From Firmicutes bacterium UBA5499 (GTDB lineage: Bacteria; Bacillota; DTU084), in contig DIPB01000157.1 of assembly GCA_002426275.1 (NCBI GenBank), forward strand, positions 6,520-14,170: 7,651 nt of DNA, in the 5' to 3' direction. This document shows positions 1-6,546 of this stretch, one piece after another. The stretch's first letter is position 1. The number at the start of each line of letters is the position of its first letter. The translations under genes were made by a program, and so were the position numbers. Below the pieces are notes generated by a model. That model saw only the letters and a list, made by a program, of their open reading frames with translations, was not told where the DNA came from and did no database searches.

Positions 1-1509
1 CACCAGATGCCTGACCAAGGTTTTGGGGACTCCGGCATTGACTGCGTAGTGGCTCATGTGATCTCCGTTATAAGTGCACCATCCCAGGGCAAGCTCAGAC
101 AGATCCCCTGTACCCACCACAAGCCCTCTTTCCTGATTTGCCACATCCATAAGAATCTGCGTTCGTTCCCGCGCCTGGGTATTTTCAAAGGTGACATCGT
201 GAAGCTCAGGGTCGTGGCCGATGTCGCGAAAATGCTGCAGGCAGGCGGCGGCAATAGGGATCTCCCTTTGGGTGACGCCAAGCTCGCTCATCAGCGTCAA
301 CGCGTTTTGATGCGTACGCTTGGTCGTGCCAAGTCCTGGCATGGTGATGCCGATGATATTCCCGAACGGCAAATTCAGAGCTCTCAGAGCTTCTACAGTC
401 ACAAGCAAAGCCAATGTGGAATCTAACCCGCCGGAGAGGCCGAGCACCGCCTTTTGAATGCCGCTTTTCCTCATTCTTTCAGAAAGTCCCACGGACTGTA
501 ATTTGAATATCTCCCTGCACCGCGTATCCTTTTTCTCCGCCTCTCCGGGAACAAACGGATACGGATTAACCGTGAAGCTTTCTTTTACATCATCATCAGC
601 GTGCAAGTCAAACTCCACAATCCGATAATCTCTAGGCGCTACTTCCCCCATGAAACTATTGAATTTTCTTCTGTCATTCATCAACTTCTGGATGTCGAGA
701 TCCGCATAAATATATTTTGAGCCCTCAGGAAAAATCATCTCCCGGATGATGTTGTCGTTTTCGGCAATTATGGAGTGGCCGCTGAAGACGACGTCTGTGG
801 TGGATTCTCCTTGCCCTGCGGAACAGAATAAATAGCCGGCATAACACTTGGCAGATTGCTGTCTCACAAGCTCGCGCCTATAATCCGACTTGGTCACAAT
901 TTCATCGCTGGCAGACAGATTTAAAAGCAGATTCGCCCCGTAAAGAGCCTGATGCGAGCTAGGGGGAATTGGCATCCATAGATCCTCGCAAATTTCCACT
1001 CCCACGCGCAAAGAGGAACTCTTACTTTGAAAAAGGACGTTTGCAGTGAAAGGGATTTCCTGATCAAGCAAGCGAACAGTCTCGCTGACTTTTGAACTCG
1101 CCGGGGCGAACCATCTTTTTTCATAAAATTCATTATAATTTGGCAGAAATGTTTTGGGGACAATACCCAGCACTTTCCCGGCATGGAACACCACCGCACA
1201 ATTGAAGAGCTGGTTATCCGCCTCAACCGGCATCCCAACCGCAGAGAGCACATCATATTGCGCCGTCTGAGCCAGCAAATTCCCAAGCGCTTTCTTAGCC
1301 GCAGACAGCAGATTTTTTTGATGGAACAGATCTGCGCAGGTATATCCAGTCAGCGACAATTCCGGAAATACCATAACCTTAATGCCGTCTCTTTCCGCAC
1401 CGCCGACGATTAGCTTTGCTATTTCATTGGCATTAAATAACGGCTCTCCCACCTTAACGGCGGGGACTGCCCCCGCCGCCCTCACATAGCCGTATTTGCC
1501 TAATTTCAT
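1..1509 (-). CDS. nadE: Glutamine-dependent NAD+ synthetase (partial, C-terminus outside window)
   Basis: This enzyme makes NAD+ from deamido-NAD+, ATP and glutamine, the last step of NAD biosynthesis, in the cytosol. I translated 503 uninterrupted codons; the frame is still open at the left edge. Residues 1 to about 270 form a nitrilase-type glutaminase domain with the expected triad: Glu50 in FPELSLTGY, Lys119 in VPKTFLPNYNEFYEKRW, and Cys174 in VEICEDLW. Residues from about 330 form the ammonia-dependent synthetase domain, with the ATP-pyrophosphatase loop SGGLDS at 359-364 followed by MPGLGTTKRT and GTGDLSELALGW. Long-form enzymes run to roughly 640 residues, so about 140 residues are missing beyond the window. 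The ATG at 1509 is supported by GGAGGG seven bases upstream. The gene follows the germination operon on the same strand but has its own likely promoter. The family assignment is very secure; nadE is the usual symbol for this activity. Confidence 0.97.
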   Translation of the reverse strand, partial: MKLGKYGYVRAAGAVPAVKVGEPLFNANEIAKLIVGGAERDGIKVMVFPELSLTGYTCADLFHQKNLLSAAKKALGNLLAQTAQYDVLSAVGMPVEADNQLFNCAVVFHAGKVLGIVPKTFLPNYNEFYEKRWFAPASSKVSETVRLLDQEIPFTANVLFQSKSSSLRVGVEICEDLWMPIPPSSHQALYGANLLLNLSASDEIVTKSDYRRELVRQQSAKCYAGYLFCSAGQGESTTDVVFSGHSIIAENDNIIREMIFPEGSKYIYADLDIQKLMNDRRKFNSFMGEVAPRDYRIVEFDLHADDDVKESFTVNPYPFVPGEAEKKDTRCREIFKLQSVGLSERMRKSGIQKAVLGLSGGLDSTLALLVTVEALRALNLPFGNIIGITMPGLGTTKRTHQNALTLMSELGVTQREIPIAAACLQHFRDIGHDPELHDVTFENTQARERTQILMDVANQERGLVVGTGDLSELALGWCTYNGDHMSHYAVNAGVPKTLVRHLV

Positions 1510-1516
1510 CCCGCAT

Positions 1517-1522
1517 CCCTCC
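1517..1522 (-). promoter_or_regulatory. Ribosome binding site of nadE
   Basis: GGAGGG on the minus strand lies seven bases before the ATG at 1509. It fixes the start codon, and the N-terminal residues MKLGKYGYVRAA match the usual beginning of this family. Confidence 0.85.
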
Positions 1523-1553
1523 ACTTAAGAGCCCTTAAAGGTCTTCTCTTCAG

Positions 1554-1562
1554 ATTATACCA
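1554..1562 (-). promoter_or_regulatory. Extended -10 promoter for nadE
   Basis: The minus strand reads TGGTATAAT, a perfect TATAAT hexamer preceded by the TGn extension, 45 bases before the nadE start codon. At the usual 17-base spacing (1577-1582) the sequence is GGATCC, which does not resemble a -35 box; the TGn extension could compensate. A transcript starting around 1547 would have a short leader of about 40 bases. This suggests housekeeping (sigma-A type) expression independent of the upstream germination operon. It is an inference from motif and position. Confidence 0.6.
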
Positions 1563-1700
1563 CGCTTCAAACTTCTGGATCCATTACCGCAAACAAAATA
1601 CCGCATTTATTCTAAAAAATACTCTCAGAATGCCCGCTAACCTCGCCTTCCAGCAGTCATTGGTTCAATAGAATTCAACGAGAAACCGCTTCGCGCCTCA

Positions 1701-1907
1701 TCAATAACTTAAATGGATCTCCTTCAGAAAAACGTCAAAGAGCATTATGGGGCTAGGTATTTGGACGCCCATGGTCTGCAGAAGCGTCAAGATAAACACA
1801 AAGGCGAAAAAAAAGCCGTAGACGACAAGCTCCCTCCTCGTTCGTTTCACCAAAAATCCGATGTCCAAAAACGCAATGGCCAAAAAGCAGCCCACAACAA
1901 GCCACAT
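1701..1907 (-). CDS. Small two-helix membrane protein, probable D subunit of a GerA-family germinant receptor
   Basis: This 68-residue protein has two hydrophobic segments, at about residues 2-20 and 27-47, joined by the strongly basic turn KRTRRE (21-26). By the positive-inside rule the turn faces the cytoplasm and both ends face out. A hydrophilic tail of about 20 residues follows. The ATG overlaps the TAA of the permease gene by one base (TAATG), and GAGAGG lies seven bases upstream. It is therefore a real, probably co-translated last cistron. Small two-helix proteins of about 70-80 residues, called D subunits, are known beside or within gerA-family operons of Bacillus and modulate germination rate. 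I assign this protein there by size, topology and position, since such short proteins give little sequence signal. An unrelated small membrane protein is the alternative. Confidence 0.72.
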   Translation of the reverse strand: MWLVVGCFLAIAFLDIGFLVKRTRRELVVYGFFFAFVFILTLLQTMGVQIPSPIMLFDVFLKEIHLSY

Positions 1908-3004
1908 TATCTTTCCTCTCTTTGCGGAAGCTTGCGTAGCTTCGCGAGCATTAGCGTTAAGAAGGGAATTATCGCTTCCAAAAGCAGCCAGAGCTGCGGT
2001 GTTGTCTCGGTGGCATAAATGGCATGATCTACTGTGGATATATAGACAAACAGCGCGTAAGTAAAGAGCAGAGCGCCGCTCAGCATTACAAGCGAACGAT
2101 AGGATTTAAAGGCAAACACATACGCCAGCGCTTTCACCGAAACGTAGAAGAGAAAAGAAACCTTGAAGAACAAGAGAATGATGAACACAAGTGCAAATAA
2201 AATCTCAAGCCTGCTCAAGGCCTGAAACAAATTCACCATCCTCAGCGTTTCAAATGAAGGAAAGGCAAATAGCGCGATTGTATTGCCCAGCACTGACGTA
2301 TCTCGAAACACAGCCACCAAATAAGCAAAACCTCCCATTGCCAAACCCGAAAACAAATATTTACCAAGGCCGCCGTTAACCTTCTGGACCGAGGGTGCGA
2401 TCATTAAAAAAACGACAAGTTCGCCAAAAGGAATGGTCAAGACAATGTTCGTGGCGTGCAAATAATTGCGGGCAGGCAGAGTCAAGACCGGTAGAAAGTT
2501 TTCCATGTTCATATGGTTGATCGTAAAGATGGTGCCGATGACGAGCACGATCATGAAAATGAAAACGAAAAGAGAGCTGTACTGCGTCACGACTTTCACC
2601 CCGTTATAAACCGCATAAGCGCATAGAAAAATAAAAACCACCAGCAATACCACTCTCGGTGTCTCCACCATGATGGTCAGATTAAGAAAATCCTGGACGT
2701 CCCTCAGATTAATGGCGGTCAGAGTGTAGAAAAACCAAATGTAGAACCAAGCGAGCATCTTCCCCAGCACGGGTCCGTAAACCCGATCGTAAATCTCAAG
2801 CAGATTCAGTTCAGGAAAAGTTTGCATCAGCTTTAGATAAATCAGACACACAGGCGTAACCAACAAAAGCGCAAAACAAACCGTCAGCCATGAATCCTGC
2901 ATTGTTATCGGCCCAAAGAAGCCTGTCAAAAGCGAAGAAGCTTGGAGAAAACAAGCCACTGAAAACATAAATTGGCTGGCAGTAATTTTGTTTTCTTCTT
3001 TCAA
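1907..3004 (-). CDS. GerAB-type spore germination permease subunit
   Basis: This is the integral membrane subunit of a germinant receptor, a member of the endospore germination permease family within the APC transporter superfamily. B subunits are thought to bind the nutrient germinant in the spore inner membrane. The 365 residues match the usual family length and contain about ten hydrophobic segments. Family-typical stretches include the N-terminal ITASQFMFSVACF, FPELNLLEIYDRVYGPVLGK near residue 63, MNMENFLPVL near 165, PFGELVVFLMIAP near 190, and FPSFETLRMVNLFQALSR near 250. The start is TTG, which overlaps the stop of the lipoprotein gene (TTGA) and is preceded by AAGGAG at eight bases, so the unusual start is well supported. 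It lies between the C and D subunit genes. The ligand cannot be predicted. Confidence 0.94.
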   Translation of the reverse strand: MKEENKITASQFMFSVACFLQASSLLTGFFGPITMQDSWLTVCFALLLVTPVCLIYLKLMQTFPELNLLEIYDRVYGPVLGKMLAWFYIWFFYTLTAINLRDVQDFLNLTIMVETPRVVLLVVFIFLCAYAVYNGVKVVTQYSSLFVFIFMIVLVIGTIFTINHMNMENFLPVLTLPARNYLHATNIVLTIPFGELVVFLMIAPSVQKVNGGLGKYLFSGLAMGGFAYLVAVFRDTSVLGNTIALFAFPSFETLRMVNLFQALSRLEILFALVFIILLFFKVSFLFYVSVKALAYVFAFKSYRSLVMLSGALLFTYALFVYISTVDHAIYATETTPQLWLLLEAIIPFLTLMLAKLRKLPQREER

Positions 3005-4137
3005 CGCCTCTGCTCCTTCATATCCAACGAGTTCACTATCTTCCCCGCATTCTTAAGCTTCACGTCGACGTCCAAAGAGAGCTTCACCGAAGGATACAGC
3101 TTTTCCCAGCGCCTAACCATAGTCCTCCAAGCGTCGGGAAAAGCGCGTTGGATGCTCAAGCCGCAACCGAAGATGTCTGCATTCATTTGCTGTGAGACCG
3201 CAAAGCTCTCTAGAATCAATCTTTTGATCTCCCAGCCTGCGGCGTTTTCCAAAAGCGGAAATACCTTCCGCATCTGCATGCCGTCAAAACCTTGCATTTC
3301 TCCAACGGTAAATCTGCCGCTGATCTTCACGGCAAGCTCAATTTCCCCGTCCGCTTTGAGGATTGGCCGCCGCCGGAAATCCAGGTCCACTATATTCAAG
3401 ACCGCCATACCCTTCTTCGTGAAAGCATTTAGGCTTCCGCCTCTGACTTTTCCCATGCCCAAGGCGTAGCCAAAAGCCTGTCTCCTATCCAGACGGCCGA
3501 TCATTTTATCGCCTCTGAAGACGGCCAGACCGGCTATGGCAAGTTTCTTTTTCCCATTCTCCTCTATGACTTTAATCAAAGGCGCCAACGGAAAGCTAGG
3601 TCTGGCCAGCAAACTTGAGGTGAAATTCAATAAGTTGAGATCATAAACGTCTAACCTCCTGCTTTCTTGCCTCATCATCTCCACCAGCGCAAGCGCAGAA
3701 TTCAGTTCCGGTTTGATCTCGGCGGCCAGAATCTGTTTGGCTTTGCCCTCTGCGACGAAAACCAGCACTTCCATGCGAGTCTGGTCATCCCGCAGGAAAT
3801 AATCGACATGATTCTTAACCCCTTTTTCAGCCAGCTTTCTGCCGAAAATGAGCACTTGATTCTGTGACATATACAAAAGACGGCTGCTTTTCTGATTCAG
3901 CAAATCGAAAGCGTGCAGCAAATTTTCGCTTCTCGTCTCCAGAATTTGAAACGTTGTTTCGTTTTTTTCCTCCACGGAATTTTGCACAATCAAATTAATC
4001 TCATCCGGTTCACGCGCTTCGTCCAGCCCTAAGCCCATCACAAAAGCTAACGTGTTGATCTCGTGGGCTCCCCAACAGCCGCTGAACAAAAGACTTATGA
4101 ACAGCAAAAGCGTCAACTCCGCAAAGCTGCTTTTCAT
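3001..4137 (-). CDS. GerAC-type germination lipoprotein (Ger(x)C family)
   Basis: This is the C subunit of the germinant receptor, a lipoprotein held on the outer face of the spore inner membrane. Its 378 residues fit the family. The N-terminus is a lipoprotein signal peptide: hydrophobic LTLLLFISLLF, then SGC with the lipidated Cys at 21, immediately followed by the family hallmark WGAHEINTLAFVMGLGLD (22-39). The C-terminal domain carries the typical NADIFGCGLSIQRAFPDAW near residue 320 and WEKLYPSVKLSLDVDVKL after it. The ATG overlaps the stop of the A-subunit gene (ATGA). The sequence before it has only a weak purine-rich stretch, so expression probably relies on translational coupling. 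The A-C-B order resembles gerK operons. The assignment is secure at family level; no specific orthologue is claimed. Confidence 0.95.
   Translation of the reverse strand: MKSSFAELTLLLFISLLFSGCWGAHEINTLAFVMGLGLDEAREPDEINLIVQNSVEEKNETTFQILETRSENLLHAFDLLNQKSSRLLYMSQNQVLIFGRKLAEKGVKNHVDYFLRDDQTRMEVLVFVAEGKAKQILAAEIKPELNSALALVEMMRQESRRLDVYDLNLLNFTSSLLARPSFPLAPLIKVIEENGKKKLAIAGLAVFRGDKMIGRLDRRQAFGYALGMGKVRGGSLNAFTKKGMAVLNIVDLDFRRRPILKADGEIELAVKISGRFTVGEMQGFDGMQMRKVFPLLENAAGWEIKRLILESFAVSQQMNADIFGCGLSIQRAFPDAWRTMVRRWEKLYPSVKLSLDVDVKLKNAGKIVNSLDMKEQRR
3013..3018 (-). promoter_or_regulatory. Ribosome binding site deciding the TTG start of the gerAB-type gene
   Basis: AAGGAG on the minus strand sits eight bases before TTG at 3004 and lies inside the last codons of the lipoprotein gene. 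No ATG in the same frame is as well placed: the first internal ATG is at codon 13 and would remove the conserved start of the family. The TTG is therefore the best start. Confidence 0.8.
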
Positions 4138-5720
4138 ATATCATCATCTTCAGCTTCCGCATAAGGACGAAGAGGTGGGATGAAAACCCGACTCCTCCTG
4201 TGATCGCCTTGGGCGATGTCCTTAGGGCGTCTGGCCATTAGCCACAGCGGCAGGCGGATAAAGCTGTCCTTTAGATCTGTAGAGGGCGTAAACCCTTCGA
4301 AGAAAGGAACGCCAAAAGACTTCAGCGTTGCCAGATGGATCAGGATCCCCAAAAAGATAACGGTGATGCCAAAGCCGCCTAAAATGCCAGCTCCGATCAT
4401 GGCAAGCATCCTCAAAATCGCTGCGGTTGCATATTTTTCAGGCACAACAAAGCTCGAAACCGCGGTGATGGCAAGCACGATCACCCCTGGCGCTCCCACA
4501 AAGCCGGCATTGATGGCAGCCTCTCCCAGCACCAATGCGCCTACAATGCTGACCGCCTGTCCCACTGGGCGCGGCAGGCGGAGACCGGCTTCCCTTACGA
4601 TTTCAAAGGTCACAAAAAGGATTAAGGTTTCAGTAAACGCCGGAAAGGGAATTCCCCGGCTGGCCTTAGCAATTGTAAACAGCAAAGTGGTGGGAATCAA
4701 TTCCTGATGAAAAGTGGTCAAAGCAATATACCACGCAGGAGCAAAGATCGTGATGAAAAACGACAGATATCGCAGCTGCCGAATAATGCTGGAGAAAAGA
4801 TAACAGACATAATAATCTTCAGCATTTTGAAAGCTTTCCACAAAAAGATAAGGAACGGTCAAGGCAAAGGGACTGCCATCAGAGATGATGACCACTCGCC
4901 CTTCGAGCATTTTTGCCGTCGCCACATCCGGCTTCTCTGTATTCCCCACAGTGCCGAAGATGGAGTACGGCGCATCCTCAATGTACTGCTCTAGATAACC
5001 TGAATCCAGAATCGCATCCACATCAATAGCTGCAAGCCGTCTTTTAACCGCAGCTATGAGCTGTGTACCTGCCACTCCTTCAATATAAGCAATGCAGACT
5101 TTAGTCCTGGTTTTCTGTCCGATGACCAGCTGCTCCAGCCGCAAACGCGGGCTTTTAATTCTGCGCCGCAGGAGCATCGTATTGATGAGAAGGTTCTCTG
5201 TAAACCCTTCCCGGGGCCCGTGCACCACCACCTCGGTTTCCGGCTCGGTGATGCTCCTCTGTTCCCAGCCTCTGGTACCGATCAACAAACCTCTGTCAAA
5301 ACCCTCAGCCAAAAAGATGGTATCCCCGCACAAGCAACTGCCGATTAATTCCGATAACGACTCATACTCGTTTGCATTGGCAGCGCACAAGACTTTTTTC
5401 TCGATTTGCTCCATGGAATCAAGATCTGTCTCTGTAAACGATCGCAGGGGTTTTAAAATGCTTTGGGTAATACTTTGCGGATTGACCAGTCCGTCAAGAT
5501 AAATAAGCGCGCCTTTGCGCTCGCGATTTTTTCCAAAATAAAACTCATTGATCTTGATGTCTGAACTGTCACCAAAAAGTTCGCGTATGAAACTGAGATT
5601 AGCGTGTAAGCTTTTGGACACCCTTTGCAAGGGAATGTCTTGCTGCCCCTGAGGCTGTTGTCCCTGGGGTTGCCTTTTTTTCCACCCGCTTTGTTTTCTA
5701 AAAAGCCGGTTCCAGAACAT
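4134..5720 (-). CDS. GerAA-type germinant receptor subunit A
   Basis: This is the A subunit of a nutrient germinant receptor in the spore inner membrane. GerA complexes of this kind are now thought to release ions when germinants bind. From ATG 5720 the protein has 528 residues. A hydrophilic N-terminus (1-30) contains two QPQGQ repeats, followed by a soluble domain to about residue 310. That domain carries the hallmark EPETEVVVHGPREGFTEN (159-176) and DGSPFALTVP (281-290). Membrane segments span about 318-465 and include RPVGQAVSIVGALVLGEAAI (384-403). A cytosolic tail rich in Asp and Glu ends the protein. A TTG six codons upstream (5738) is also in frame, but GAAGGG at 5731-5736 lies ten bases before the ATG and nothing comparable precedes the TTG, so I prefer the ATG. 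It is the first gene of the A-C-B-D operon. Confidence 0.95.
   Translation of the reverse strand: MFWNRLFRKQSGWKKRQPQGQQPQGQQDIPLQRVSKSLHANLSFIRELFGDSSDIKINEFYFGKNRERKGALIYLDGLVNPQSITQSILKPLRSFTETDLDSMEQIEKKVLCAANANEYESLSELIGSCLCGDTIFLAEGFDRGLLIGTRGWEQRSITEPETEVVVHGPREGFTENLLINTMLLRRRIKSPRLRLEQLVIGQKTRTKVCIAYIEGVAGTQLIAAVKRRLAAIDVDAILDSGYLEQYIEDAPYSIFGTVGNTEKPDVATAKMLEGRVVIISDGSPFALTVPYLFVESFQNAEDYYVCYLFSSIIRQLRYLSFFITIFAPAWYIALTTFHQELIPTTLLFTIAKASRGIPFPAFTETLILFVTFEIVREAGLRLPRPVGQAVSIVGALVLGEAAINAGFVGAPGVIVLAITAVSSFVVPEKYATAAILRMLAMIGAGILGGFGITVIFLGILIHLATLKSFGVPFFEGFTPSTDLKDSFIRLPLWLMARRPKDIAQGDHRRSRVFIPPLRPYAEAEDDDI
5643..5672 (-). repeat. Two tandem QPQGQ-coding units in the A-subunit gene
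   Basis: Two adjacent 15-base units encode QPQGQ-QPQGQ at residues 17-26. The units differ at four third-codon positions (CAA/CAG, CCC/CCT, GGA/GGG, CAA/CAG) yet specify the same peptide. The repeat is therefore either old or kept at the protein level. It lies in the flexible N-terminal extension before the conserved soluble domain. Confidence 0.8.
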
Positions 5721-5730
5721 GCCCGCATTT

Positions 5731-5736
5731 CCCTTC
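5731..5736 (-). promoter_or_regulatory. Ribosome binding site deciding the gerAA-type start
   Basis: GAAGGG on the minus strand is ten bases before the ATG at 5720. It directly follows a run of eight T and overlaps the alternative TTG at 5738, so it favours the ATG over the longer TTG form, which has only a T-rich stretch before it. Confidence 0.6.
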
Positions 5737-5824
5737 AAAAAAAATCAGCGCTTTCCACTTATCTTCTCCAATTGGCAGCTTTTCATGCAGCCCTAACGGC
5801 AGCCGGTTGCCGTCGATAGAGCAA

Positions 5825-5859
5825 AACAGAGCTCCGAAACCGATCCTCGAAGCTCTGTT
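5825..5859 (-). terminator. Hairpin between the flavodoxin gene and the germination operon, possible weak terminator
   Basis: On the minus strand AACAGAGCTTCG pairs with CGGAGCTCTGTT to form a 12-bp stem with one G-T wobble and an 11-base loop. It lies about 70 bases after the flavodoxin stop and about 105 bases before the gerAA-type start. The run after the stem is only TTTT followed by GC, so if it is an intrinsic terminator it is a weak one. It could instead be a structured leader of the germination operon. The pairing is seen directly; the role is inferred. Confidence 0.5.
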
Positions 5860-5926
5860 AACCTTAAATTTTTGAAGGCCGTAGGCACGCGAACCAAACG
5901 TGTATCGCAAGCAACCGTAAGCTGCT

Positions 5927-6454
5927 TTACCGATACAATACGCCTTTTACGGAATCAAAAATGACTCCGACCAGCTTTGCTATTTCTGTGCTGCTTAAGC
6001 GGTAAGCGCTGATCTCCTTCATGGTTAGTTTATGATCGGAAGGCAGCAAATCCGCGATGTGCAGATCAATCAGCGCCATTGGCTTTGCCCCGGCTCTCTT
6101 TTCTAGATCTTCCATAAGCTTGGGATTGGCGTTCAGCGCGCCGCCGCTGACGGACGCAAAGGCAAAAGGCTGAGGAGCTGCTTTCAGATGTTTCAAATAC
6201 GCGCGCAGGGGAGAAGCCGCCTGCCCCATCCATACTGGGCCCAGCAAAAGAATACTGTCATATTTTTCAAGCACCGCGGGCGAAGGTTGTACCTCGGGTG
6301 TCCTGTGAAAAATCATATCCAGAATGATGGCTCCCATTTTCCGAACCTTCGGCTCCGCGATCCGAATATGCTCCGCAGACAGCGCCTCTGCCACGGCAGA
6401 AGCCAGTCGTTCATTGTTGCCGGTAAGGGAATAAGAAACAACCGCAATGCTCAT
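5927..6454 (-). CDS. Flavodoxin-like FMN-binding protein
   Basis: This 175-residue cytosolic protein has a flavodoxin-like fold and probably binds FMN non-covalently to carry electrons or reduce a small substrate. The N-terminal strand AVVSYS leads into the phosphate-binding loop SLTGN (9-13). A second strand, DSILLLGPVWMGQAASPLRAYL (66-87, with GPVWMG the flavin-contacting turn), and a third, PFAFASVSGGA near 96-106, complete the expected pattern. The segment around 38-60 is longer than in short electron-transfer flavodoxins and resembles the flavodoxin-family or NAD(P)H-reductase-like group. GGAGG sits six bases before the ATG. The gene follows the FMN-binding-domain gene by 92 bp on the same strand and is probably part of the same flavin cluster. 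Its redox partner is unknown. Confidence 0.85.
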   Translation of the reverse strand: MSIAVVSYSLTGNNERLASAVAEALSAEHIRIAEPKVRKMGAIILDMIFHRTPEVQPSPAVLEKYDSILLLGPVWMGQAASPLRAYLKHLKAAPQPFAFASVSGGALNANPKLMEDLEKRAGAKPMALIDLHIADLLPSDHKLTMKEISAYRLSSTEIAKLVGVIFDSVKGVLYR

Positions 6455-6546
6455 ATTTGTCCTCCAATCTCAAATTCGACCTGTGGTTTTTCGGTTTGCT
6501 AAAGCTGGCTGCGGTTAGATGGTTCTTTTCACTTACGCCGTCTCCG
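6455..6546. other. Short gap between the FMN-binding gene and the flavodoxin gene
   Basis: This 92-bp spacer holds the flavodoxin ribosome binding site (GGAGG at 6461-6465). I see no hairpin with a T-run and no strong promoter, so co-transcription of the two genes is the simplest reading. Confidence 0.5.

Larger units (their letters stand above)
1510..1700. other. Intergenic region between the germination operon and nadE
   Basis: This 191-bp gap holds the nadE ribosome binding site and an extended -10 element. A short palindrome, TTAAGAGCCCTTAA at 1525-1538, lies between them. The half towards 1700 is AT-rich around 1590-1625, and I see no coding frame there. I could not find a convincing GC-rich hairpin with a U-tract to end the germination operon, so termination may be weak or Rho-dependent, or it may read through into nadE. 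Confidence 0.6.
5721..5926. other. Region between the flavodoxin gene and the germination operon, no recognised gene
   Basis: About 206 bp separate the flavodoxin stop from the A-subunit start. It contains the 12-bp hairpin at 5825-5859, a smaller inverted repeat (CGGCA...TGCCG with a six-base loop) near 5797-5812, and a run of eight T (minus strand) at 5737-5744. One minus-strand frame stays open from about 5947 to a TAG at 5698 and reads like protein (for example GFGALFCSIDGNRLPLGL), but it has no ATG, no ribosome binding site and no family I recognise. I searched for sigma-G, sigma-F and vegetative promoters for the germination operon and found none convincing. Confidence 0.55.

Noticed and set aside
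7..426. Plus-strand open frame of 139 codons
   Set aside because: It is antisense to the synthetase domain of nadE, whose minus-strand frame is continuous and carries all expected motifs. The plus-strand product resembles nothing and has no ribosome binding site.
1525..1538. Palindrome TTAAGAGCCCTTAA in the nadE leader as an operator
   Set aside because: The arms are only five bases and AT-rich with a four-base centre. The position after the -10 is suitable for a regulator, but nothing links it to a known binding site, and such palindromes occur by chance.
1510..1553. NAD-sensing riboswitch in the nadE leader
   Set aside because: The predicted leader is only about 40 bases, and I see no conserved riboswitch core or expression platform.
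4216..4707. Plus-strand open frame of 163 codons opposite the A-subunit gene
   Set aside because: It is the complement of the conserved membrane region of the GerAA-type protein; the low-complexity product reflects the codons of the opposite strand.
5721..5738. Longer A-subunit start at TTG 5738
   Set aside because: It adds six residues but has only a T-run upstream, whereas GAAGGG is correctly ordered for the ATG at 5720. It cannot be fully excluded.
5737..5744. Run of eight T on the minus strand as an intrinsic terminator
   Set aside because: Only the short palindrome AGCGCT precedes it, too weak for a terminator stem, and the run sits directly before the A-subunit ribosome binding site.
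5698..5910. Small gene starting at TTG 5910
   Set aside because: There is no ribosome binding site, it overlaps the start of the A-subunit gene, and a hairpin lies inside it. It is listed only as a finding.
5721..5926. Sigma-G or sigma-F promoter for the germination operon
   Set aside because: The best partial match (GCATG near 5779-5783 and GAAGATA 17 bases later) lacks most of the -10 consensus, so I do not annotate a promoter.
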